Below are positions 17,360 through 25,700 of a DNA stretch of 33,715 bases, piece after piece. Location: assembly GCA_001462245.1 (NCBI GenBank), contig LIUG01000040.1, forward strand, positions 8,531 through 42,245. Reading direction: 5' to 3'. Each line of letters opens with the position of its first letter. Position 1 is the first letter of the stretch. Both the position numbers and the translations under genes were made by a program. The notes beneath the pieces were generated by a model, which did no database searches, was not told the origin of the DNA, and was given only the letters and a program-made list of their open reading frames with translations. The stretch comes from Candidatus Fibrimonas termitidis. Its GTDB lineage: Bacteria > Fibrobacterota > Fibrobacteria > Fibrobacterales > Fibrobacteraceae.

Positions 17360-17539
17360 ATGGAATGGAACTATGCTTTGCCGCTTGCGATAATAATCGT
17401 TCTTATAGGAATGCTTGTTGTTGATATAATAACATTTGTGCTTTCAGACGAAGATCCAGACGCTCAAAGCTATTGGTTTAGCTTTTTTGAAGATAGAACA
17501 AAAAAGGATCGCAAAGACAAGCCTAAGGTATTCTATTAA
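17360..17539 (+). CDS. Small membrane protein (motif B gene)
   Basis: A 59-residue protein: one membrane segment at about residues 5-28 (YALPLAIIIVLIGMLVVDII), then an acidic aromatic stretch (SDEDPDAQSYWFSFFED) and a very basic tail (RTKKDRKDKPK). The second of two ATGs (17354, 17360) is chosen since GGAG is 7 bases from it. It runs rightward against the virion genes and ends 7 bases before the end of the convergent gene 17547-17873. No family recognised. Confidence 0.7.
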   Translation: MEWNYALPLAIIIVLIGMLVVDIITFVLSDEDPDAQSYWFSFFEDRTKKDRKDKPKVFY

Positions 17540-17546
17540 AAAATAA

Positions 17547-17873
17547 CTATTGCCTATTTACAACCATTTTTTGAATCTTTTCCCTTTCTTCTTTTTCCAA
17601 TTCGTTTTTCAAAGTATCGGGGGGCATTACAAAAGGCCAGCCACGCCCTAATGTTTGGGGATTAAGCTTAGATATATCATAAATAAATTCAAAGCCTTTT
17701 TTAGCGGCTTCTTTCGCCCTATTCGCTGCTTGCCTCACGCCTGTTTTAAAATCCCCCGCAGGGTCTATAGACACCGCTCCGTTGGTGAACTGCCGCAAAT
17801 CAGCGGGATTCATTGCTTCCGGGAATGTCCCGAAGCCCCTGCCAAAGCCGTAGTTAAGATATTTGTCGTCCAT
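17547..17873 (-). CDS. Small protein with YLN / GTFPEAM motif
   Basis: A 108-residue protein starting MDDKYLNYGFGRGFGTFPEAM; YLN, G-x-FPE and a later NGAV correspond to the motif units of the small proteins at 2294, 8282 and 12246. A basic Ala-rich middle (AANRAKEAAKKG) and a charged C-terminus follow. There is no Shine-Dalgarno sequence; motif A lies between the stop codon of the upstream gene and this ATG. It is the weakest member of the motif family. Confidence 0.6.
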   Translation of the reverse strand: MDDKYLNYGFGRGFGTFPEAMNPADLRQFTNGAVSIDPAGDFKTGVRQAANRAKEAAKKGFEFIYDISKLNPQTLGRGWPFVMPPDTLKNELEKEEREKIQKMVVNRQ

Positions 17874-17874
17874 A

Positions 17875-17889
17875 TTATAATAATAACAA
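17875..17889 (-). promoter_or_regulatory. Motif A in an intercistronic gap
   Basis: TTGTTATTATTATAA on the minus strand fills the gap between the TGA of the SLOG-PRTase gene and the ATG at 17873. There is no ATTATTTT at the usual distance and no ribosome binding site, so here the element may act on translation rather than transcription. Confidence 0.6.
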
Positions 17890-17890
17890 A

Positions 17891-18826
17891 TCAAGTCCAA
17901 AATATATAAGCCACTCCATGTGTGTGTATGCTTAAATTTGTCAGAGTGGCGCACGCTTGTCTGAGAGTATTTCCAGTGGTCACAACATCATCAAGAACAT
18001 AAACTATTTTATTAAAATATTTGGCTGCATTAGGTCTAATTTCTAAATCGCTGCAATAATTCCTAATACTTCTGCATGGCTTGTTCCACGGCATAAATAT
18101 TTCATCGTGCGGTATTCCCAAAGATTTTGATAGCCTTTCACAAACTATATCCATCGGATGTATTTTACCAATATTTCTATCGCTTCTTTGAGCCGTAGTC
18201 AGAAGGTCTATATGCCCGAAATTGAATTTATGGAAAAATTTTAGAAAATCTTCGGTTACCATATCGGCGAATTTTTCCGGGTTTTCGTTCTTGGCATTAA
18301 CTAAATCAGCCAAAAACAAAGAATCTTTGTATCTTTTGAGATTGAGGGCAAAAGAACCTAGTGTTATTCTTTTCAGGTGGAATGGGCCGGAGCCTTTTAT
18401 ATTTTTATCTTCATTTTTATCTTCATTTTCTTCTTCTATTTCCGGCGTATCACTTAAACCATTGAACAGCAAAGAGGATTTTATTATTTTGATAGGCTTG
18501 CATAGTTTTCTTGCTCTCTTGATGGTGTCCCAAGTTCCACCATGCTCTTTATCGGTGAACGCAACTAGCATATCGCATTCATCGGCTATTTTCTGGTTTC
18601 TTTCGTAATATTTTTTGGTAAATTCGTATCGTTCCTTGCAGCCCGCCAAGTCAGGGAGGAACTCTAACACAGTATGAGTATATCGTTCACCAAATTCTTT
18701 AGCCGCTTTATCCACGCCATGCGCACCCCCTGAAATAATGGTAATGTTTTTCGGCAGGTTTCTAATGAACGAATCTACCAAATCCAACTGATAAAAACTG
18801 CGAGAACCAACAATTGCTATTTTCAT
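17891..18826 (-). CDS. SLOG-phosphoribosyltransferase fusion protein
   Basis: A 311-residue protein with two nucleotide-handling domains. Residues 1-115 match a DUF2493/YspA-type SLOG Rossmann domain: GSRSF at 7-11, SGGAHGVD at 32-39, RNQKIADECD at 76-85 and GGTWDTI at 96-102. An acidic linker (about 126-145) follows. Residues ~150-311 match a ComF-like phosphoribosyltransferase: ERLSKSLGIP and the PRPP-binding loop VLDDVVTTGNT (277-287). Some SLOG enzymes cleave nucleotide glycosidic bonds and others bind NAD-derived signals, while PRTases join bases to PRPP, so base salvage or signal/NAD chemistry is plausible. The gene lies between the terminase fragment and the portal. Start: AAGGAG 7 bases before the ATG. 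Confidence 0.8.
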   Translation of the reverse strand: MKIAIVGSRSFYQLDLVDSFIRNLPKNITIISGGAHGVDKAAKEFGERYTHTVLEFLPDLAGCKERYEFTKKYYERNQKIADECDMLVAFTDKEHGGTWDTIKRARKLCKPIKIIKSSLLFNGLSDTPEIEEENEDKNEDKNIKGSGPFHLKRITLGSFALNLKRYKDSLFLADLVNAKNENPEKFADMVTEDFLKFFHKFNFGHIDLLTTAQRSDRNIGKIHPMDIVCERLSKSLGIPHDEIFMPWNKPCRSIRNYCSDLEIRPNAAKYFNKIVYVLDDVVTTGNTLRQACATLTNLSIHTHGVAYIFWT

Positions 18827-18841
18827 AATAATACTCCTTAT

Positions 18842-18858
18842 ATAAATAATAACAATAG
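18842..18858 (-). promoter_or_regulatory. Motif A before the SLOG-PRTase gene
   Basis: Minus-strand CCTATTGTTATTATTTAT followed by AAGGAG and the ATG at 18826; ATTATTTT is 17 bases upstream and overlaps the divergent motif B. Confidence 0.7.
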
Positions 18859-18875
18859 GCGGAGCGTTTTTGCGT

Positions 18876-18891
18876 AAAATAATGTATATTA
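18876..18891 (+). promoter_or_regulatory. Motif B, copy 6
   Basis: AAAATAATGTATATTA, 17 bases before the ATG at 18909, followed by GGGTAGGAGTATGATTATG. Back to back with motif A of the SLOG-PRTase gene. Confidence 0.8.
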
Positions 18892-18908
18892 TGGGTAGGA
18901 GTATGATT

Positions 18909-18998
18909 ATGATAATAGATGTTTTAATTTTATTTTGCCGGGAAATAAGAAAAATGTTTCGTGAACTGTATCCCAAGCGGAATAGCAAGCTGGAATAG
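18909..18998 (+). CDS. Very small hydrophobic/basic peptide (motif B gene)
   Basis: A 29-residue peptide: hydrophobic MIIDVLILFC followed by the basic REIRKMFRELYPKRNSK. The leader GTAGGAGTATGATTATG is nearly the same as before 8125 and 17360, which supports translation from the second ATG although the peptide is tiny. It runs against the virion genes and stops just before a minus-strand mini-ORF. An amphipathic membrane-associated peptide is the best description. Confidence 0.5.
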   Translation: MIIDVLILFCREIRKMFRELYPKRNSKLE

Positions 18999-19000
18999 TA

Positions 19001-19033
19001 TTATTCCCTCATTTCTTCTTTTTCCTCTTCCAT
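19001..19033 (-). other. Mini-ORF after a partial motif A
   Basis: After the terminase-fragment stop codon comes ATTGTTATTACAAG, a partial motif A, and then an ATG for a 10-residue acidic peptide (MEEEKEEMRE). The arrangement mirrors 17875-17889 (stop, motif A, ATG). Too short to be sure it is a gene; it may mark the remains of one. Confidence 0.2.
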
Positions 19034-19050
19034 TCTTGTAATAACAATGC

Positions 19051-19437
19051 CTACCTGAAAGGGTTGCTGTAAATCTGCGCCCTTCGCATGGCGTCCGCGT
19101 CGAACTCGTTCATGGCCAGAGCGGCCAGAGCGGCGGCGTCCGCGAAATCAGGCGACCGGCCTATGAGACGCTTTATGTCGTCTTTGGGAATGAGCACAAT
19201 CTTAGCCCTTTCCCTCTCGTCTATGGTGGTGGCCTGCAATTCCTCCTTAAGCTCCTCCAGCTTGGAAGGCTCCACCATAGAGCAAAAATCCCGCAGCTTG
19301 AAATACAGGTCAAAATAGAGCTTGGTTCGCATGTTAGCGTATCTGTTGCCGGCGAAGCCTCCGAAGTTGACGGCGTTGCACTGGCACCCAAGCCCCCATT
19401 TCTCAAGCTCGGCGTAGCCCAGAAGGATTGACGCAAT
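19051..19437 (-). pseudogene. Terminase large subunit, C-terminal fragment
   Basis: The open frame gives 128 residues with no proper start: ASILLGYAELEKWGLGC, then VNFGGFAGNRYANMRTKLYFDL, a helical stretch, and KIVLIPKDDIKRLIGRSPDFADAAALAA. This matches the end of phage TerL nuclease domains: the 'Y-A-N-x-R-x-x-x-Y' segment and the terminal 'GRSPDxADAxxLA' motif, whose aspartates belong to the nuclease site. TerL is normally 400-600 residues; the ATPase part is missing. Upstream the frame hits a TAG at 19438-19440, and beyond that an unrelated gene runs the other way. So TerL is cut by a rearrangement or assembly join and cannot package DNA as it stands. Confidence 0.7.
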
Positions 19438-19440
19438 CTA
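19437..19440. other. Junction truncating two opposite-strand genes
   Basis: Left of this point the minus strand encodes TerL without its N-terminal two thirds; right of it the plus strand encodes a protein lacking its start. Gene orientation flips here for the next 8 kb. I cannot tell a real inversion/deletion from a misassembly, and the exact base is uncertain by a few positions. Confidence 0.6.
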
Positions 19441-19729
19441 CAATAAAGCCTCAAAGTCAAATAACAAAAACGACTTGCTTGCCGGTGCTGCCAAACTCAG
19501 AGAAGAAGAGCGTGAGTTAATGAAACAATACAATGCTATAAAACCTATAGAAAGTGGGTTAAATAAAGGAAAATTAAGCCAAAAAGACCATCTGGAAGCG
19601 CAACGGTTAAAATCGCGAGCTACATACGCTGGAAACAAAGCGGTCTTATTGGAATCCAAAGCGGCGGAACTAGGACAAATCCCTGCAGTTGACCCTGATA
19701 ATCCTGCAAACATAAAAGGATTAGACTGA
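19439..19729 (+). pseudogene. 3' fragment of an unknown phage gene
   Basis: Ninety-six codons read in frame from the junction to a TGA at 19727-19729: NKASKSNNKNDLLAGAAKLRE, then charged helices (EEERELMKQYNAIKP, SQKDHLEAQRLKSRATYAG) and an acidic end. No ATG with a ribosome binding site is found; a TTG at 19475 is unconvincing. It ends 12 bases before the giant polyvalent gene and probably shares its message, so it is likely the tail of a virion or internal protein gene whose beginning was lost at the junction. Confidence 0.55.
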
Positions 19730-19741
19730 TAGCGAGGATAT

Positions 19742-22700
19742 ATGCCAAGTCAATATACAATAGGCGAGTTTGCCGGAAAGATAAGGGATACATATCCGGG
19801 AGCATACGACAAATACAACGATACGCTCCTTGTTGAAAAATTTGTTGAAACATATCCGGTATATAGAGACAGGGTCATTTTTGACACGCCTCCTATCCAG
19901 CCTACTCCCGGACAAACATGGTCGCAGGGCTTCGAGCAACAGCTTAACACTTTGCCGTACTCACCCGTTCTGGACAGGAGCACGATAGTAACACCGCCGG
20001 AAACAAAGCTGGAAACAAAGCCGCTTGACATGAATAGATTTGCCAAGGAGCTTGCCTCTTACCAGCCAGCACCAGCTTCCTATACGGAAATGAATAAAGA
20101 GCAATTTGAGGCGCAAAAACAGTATCAGGAGCAGGCTAGGCTTGCAAACAGAAGCCCAGAGCAAAAGGCAAAAGATGAAGCTATTGAAAATTTTGAAAAC
20201 CAGTATCACGAATATATCATGGCATTCAACGCATTGACGCCGGAGGAGCTCAAATACAATGCCCCGGCAAAAAACCCCAGAACAGGCAAACCCACGGGAG
20301 GCTTCAAATCTCACGACTACATACCGGCAACGCAGGAGCAGTTCGCCCAAATGCAGGCAGGCAGAACAAACTCGGTAATGCCCGGAAATGTGTGGTGGCC
20401 GAATAAGGACAAGCTCAAAAAAGTAGGCAATTGGGAAGACATAGGAGCGGCGACCGAAGCATTGTCCTACGGCTTGTCAAAGCCGATTAGAGAAGGCTTA
20501 GGGCTTGAAGATAAAAATACCCCCTACAAAAAAGGCTTGATGATAACCCAGAATTATCAAGCCAAAGACTTCGCGGAAGAACTCCGCGCAAAGCGGGACA
20601 GAGGCGAGACGCTGAACAGCGAAGAAGCGGAGTTTCTAGAAGACAGCGACAAGAACATAATCGAATCGTTTTGGGACGGCTTCAAAACCCTTCCGGAGCT
20701 TGGCAAGATGCTATTTACCGACAAAGAGTTCGCAAAGGATTTTCTCAACGACATGGGCGGGCAGCTTCCGGCGGCAATGGTGACGGGCGCAGGAATAGGC
20801 GGAGCAGTTAAAGCGGGAGGAACAGCAGCGGTGGCAGCGGGAAGGGCGGCACTGACCGCAAAACAAGCATTAAAACTAAGGAAGATAGCCCAAAACATGA
20901 AGTTCATAGAAGCCTTCAAAGATATAAACACCGTGAAAAAGATAAGAAACGCAATGACCAACAAGCCCGGCTGGGCAGCCTTGGTCAAAGATATCAGCGT
21001 TGAGAATTTTTCGGATTCAATGATTGAAGCACTCATAGAATCAAGCTGGGGCAGCGATTTTGACTTGAACGCCATAGCAAATGAAATGGGCGAAGGCTTT
21101 ATCATAGACGCGCTCCCGCAATCCGCAATGCACGCTTTCAAAAGAATAAGCGAGCGCAACAAGCAAGATGGCCGGTATGTGACCAAAGAAGAATTTGACA
21201 CAACCGTTGGAAAGGGTTTTGATGTAGCGAACACGGTCATGGCAGGCGGCAACAGAATCCCCGGCATGGAGGGCAACCTTGTATTGGACACGCCCGGCGA
21301 GCAAACCATAGCGACCGCGCTTGAAGAGGTTGCGGCCAGAGGCGACAGAGCCGACATCATAAGAGAAGCGGCAAGGCGGCGCAACACAGACGCGACCGCA
21401 GACGAAAAGTTCAAAATCCACAATGAACCAATAGTCAAGAATTTAACCGCAGAACAGGCTTATAATACAAATCGAGCGGGTATGCAAGAAATACCCGGCT
21501 ACCGTGACCCTCAAAGCAATATAAGCCACATAGGCGGCACCGGCAACACCGGCACAATGCTGCACGAATCGCTTCACGGCTTGGAAAAGCGAATGTTCAG
21601 CGATAACGCCACGCCGCAAATGAAAGAGCTTGGCGAGGAGCTTACGGACTGGGTGGCGCAGGCCCAGCAATGGGCAGAGGCAAACAACAAGCCCATACCC
21701 AGCGAGCAGGAGCTTATAGCCCAGACTTTCACCTACAGGCTCGGCTACGATGAGCCAATGGCAGACGCAGTCAAAGACATTCCCGTTCCTGACGCTCTTG
21801 TGAGCAAAATGGCAGACGCTTTGGGCGAAGGCAAGAACGGCAAAATCCTGCGAGGCGACAAAATAGAGCCAACGCCCGGGCTGGAATATTTGAGCGGAAT
21901 AAACAGCAAAAAGGAACGCTACCGGCGGCAGTTCGACCCGGGCTACGAAACGCCGCCGCCGTTTTCGCTTGCTCCAAAGAACGCGCCGTCTATGAACGAG
22001 GCGAGGGCAACGGTGCCGGAGAATACACGGAATAGGCTGGGGAATATATGGGATGTAGCACAGAAGACTGAAGGAAAAGAAGCGGACAGAAAGCTTATAT
22101 CTATAGGTAAAGTAAGCAATAGACTTAACAAAGAAGCGAGTAAAGTATTAGGAAAAGAAGTAAAGGCTGCCGGGCAATACATCAGATTAAAAGACGTAAG
22201 ACATATAGACGAAAGGCATGGGGTGGGCAAAGAAACAGACCCAAAGCAAATTCCAGTCACGAAAGAAACATTTACGCTTATTCCTGATGTTTTAGAGAAC
22301 TTTGATGAAATTCAAAAGGGTTCAGAAACAGCAAATAGAGACTCTGTAAAATTGACAAAGCATTATTCCGATGGAAGAGTTATAATAGCAGATGCGGTTT
22401 TGGAAGATGGGAATTTAACCATAACTAGCATGTTTATAAAAAGTCCTGCCACGGTAAGACCTAAGAATGCCGAAACACCTTCGGGTTCTCGTTTAAGCAA
22501 CCAACGATTTCAACAATCTACTCTCCACGAAGCCTCTCCTCGCTTCACCGAATTGGCTGCACAGCAGGACGATAGTAATATACAAAATTCTCATGAGCCT
22601 GAGAGTAGCAAGGGAAAGGCATCCACCCTCAATTATAGCTCTGCCGCCCAACTTAAGGGAGAATACAGAACCAACCTTGCTACTGATAATATAGAAAATT

Positions 22701-25700
22701 CTCCAAGCGATGTGCGTTTCTCCCTAGCAAACACCGCAGGCGTTCCGGAAAGCCACAAGGACAACGCAAAGGCGACAGAGCGGGCAAAGGAACTATGGGA
22801 GCAGAAAGGCACGGACAGCCCTTTCTTCAAGCGGTGGTTCGGGGACAGCAAGGTAGTGGATGAAAACGGGAAGCCGAAGGTGATGTATCATGGAACTTCA
22901 CGAGGCGGCTTCAGTGAGTTCAACACCTACGGCTCTCAATACGGACTGTTCGGACAAGGAAGCTATTTCACAGAAAATAAAGACATAGCCCAGTCTTACA
23001 CAAACAAAGGCAAAGGCAACAACAAGCAAGTGTATGGCGTTTATCTGAGCATAAAAAATCCTTTGGACATGGATGCGAAAGCTACGCCCGAATTTGCCGC
23101 GAGGTTTGAGGAGCTTGGCGTTGATTACAAAGACGGCATGACCAATGAAGATGTATATAGGCAAATAGAAGATTACTATGGCGATGAACAGTATCCAAAA
23201 TGGGAAGCGGCGGAGGCAATACAAGATGGAATAAGTGCCGCCGGATACGATGGGATTACGCATATTGGCGGGAGAAAAGAAGGAAGCACAAAACACAGGG
23301 TTTATATAGCTTTTAACCCCGAACAAATAAAATCCGCCACGGACAACACAGGTGCCTTTGACGGCACGAACCCCGACATACGCTATTCCCTAGCCGAAGT
23401 TGCAGAAAAGCAAGATTTCAGAGACGAGCACGGCGCGCCCACTATGGAGTGGGACACTTTGAAGGAAGCTTTGGAAGAAGGCGGCAGCACGAATTTATCA
23501 GAAGTGGCAAGAGGAAAACACAATCAGCCTAAAGATTATTTTGATACCATGAGCAGAGGCGGCGGCCCACGAGGCTTTATGTATGACACACCGGAAGGAT
23601 GGCAAAGCCTAGCCGCAATAAAAAGAATTGAAAGATTGATAGCGGAGGGAAAAAACCGAAAAAAACTGACAGCAAAGGTATATAGAGCCGTGCCAAACGA
23701 TGTAAAAACAGACGAGCTAATACATCATGATTGGGTTACGCTCTCCAAAAAATACGCTGTCAACCACGGAGAAAGCCGGTTCGGCGAGGGAGAATATAAA
23801 ATAATAGAGCAAGATGTTCCCATACGCTATTTATGGTGGGATGGCAATGATATAAACGAATGGGGCTATGACCCAAGCAATGAAACGAGGTTCTCCCTCA
23901 CCCCAAAACAGAAAGCGGAATCCCAGAACGCGCCGGAATACCGCGTATATAATGCGGTCAGAAACTTCCTCGCCAAAAACGGAGCGGTTGACACCATAGA
24001 CGAAGCGTATCTCAAATACGACAAAACGCTTGCAAAAGACAAGCGGCTATCCAAAGGCGGCCAGTCCAGAGGCTTCCACGCCGAGTTAGACAAGCTGGCG
24101 GAAACATTAAGCGAAGACCCAGATATAGCGCACCTCATAGGCGATGGCCTGCACGCCGGTGAAAAGGCGGTAGAGATAGCGAGCAACTGGGAGCGGCTCA
24201 CCGACGAGCAAAAAGCGGCGAAAGGCAGAGCCGCAAGAGACGGCGACAGCAGAACGGACGAAGACCTTGAAGCGGAGCGGAGGCAATGGGAAACATCGGA
24301 GGAAGGGCGGAGGGCTGTAAATGACGAGTTCAATGAGGAATTGCAACGGCAGATAGACGGAACGCTGCCGGAAGGGCATATATACCATATAGGCTATCCG
24401 GGAGAGATTTTACAGCAAGCTGGGGTTCCGGATTTGCCTATTGAATTGAGTGCAGATAGATTAGCATACAAGGCAGATAAAAACAACAGACATCCTTTCA
24501 ATATATCGGAAATAAAAGATTTGCCGAATGCTGTAAATGACCCGATAGCAGTATTTGCTTATGGAGACAAAACAAAAGCTGTAAATGTCATTACAGAAAT
24601 AGAGAAAGATGGAAAGAATTTTTTAGTAGGTATCGCACTTAATCCGCAAGTCAAAGGGGAAAAATTAAACATAAACAGCATTAGAACAGTATTCCCAAAA
24701 GATATACCAGAATGGAAAAACTGGATAGACCAAGGAAAAGCAACATATATCAACAAAGAGAAAGTGAAAAGGTTTGAGGCCAACCCCAGAACACCCGAGG
24801 ACGTGACCACAAACCCTACCAATGAATATAATAAATTTTCCGAGCAAAAGCAAGAAAAAAGTGCGGAAAGCGAAAAAAAGGGTGAAAGCACAATAAACAG
24901 CCAGGACAAAGAAACTTGGATGGACACTTTCGCCAGAAAGGTGCAAGATGCTTTCCGGGACTTGAAAGCCCTCAATGACATAGTCAAAAACAAGAACCAC
25001 GACGCCTACAGAGCCTTAGACCTAATGCACGGCAAAACAGACTACGCCGCCCGGCAAATGACGGACAGGTTCTGGACGCCAATAGCAAAGATAATATCAG
25101 AGCATAAGCTGGATATAAACAAGGTTAACGACTACCTGTACGCTCTTGTTGCCCCAGAAGTGAACGAGTATGTGCGCAGCCAAGACCCCAACACGCAAGA
25201 TGGCTCCGGCGTGAGTGACGCAAAGGCCGCGGCTACCATCAAAGAAATAGAAGCATTGCCAGCCAGCAAAAAAAAGGCGTTTGAAGCCATAGCCAAGCTG
25301 AACCGCGATATGAACAAATGGCGCATGGACATGCTCGTGGAAAAGGGGATGTGGAGCCAAGAGAAAGCAGACAGGCTGGCAGAGCTTTATCCCAACTATG
25401 TCCCCCTGCGCGGCTTGTCTGAGGAAACGGAAGCAGCAATGGGGATAACCGACAGCAACCGCTTGCTGCGCAGCATGGTGCCAAAGGGTGTGCAGGTCAA
25501 GGCAGACAACAAAGCTCGCAAAGGCAGAAAGACCAAAGCGGATAATGTCCTTGCTCAGAATTTCGCAGTGACTCTAGACGCAATAATAAACGCCGAAAGG
25601 AATACCGCAATGCAGGAACTGTGGAAAATGGCAGAAGCCAACCCCGACCCTAAATTCTGGGAGCTTAACCCATATTACGAAAGACGCAAGAACGCCAAAG

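Noticed and set aside
20557-21438. A 293-codon Ser/Leu-rich minus-strand frame within the polyvalent gene, and similar ones at 5721-6278 and 23866-24333.
   Set aside because: Opposite to clearly coding genes; compositions rich in Ser, Leu and Phe are typical of antisense shadows.
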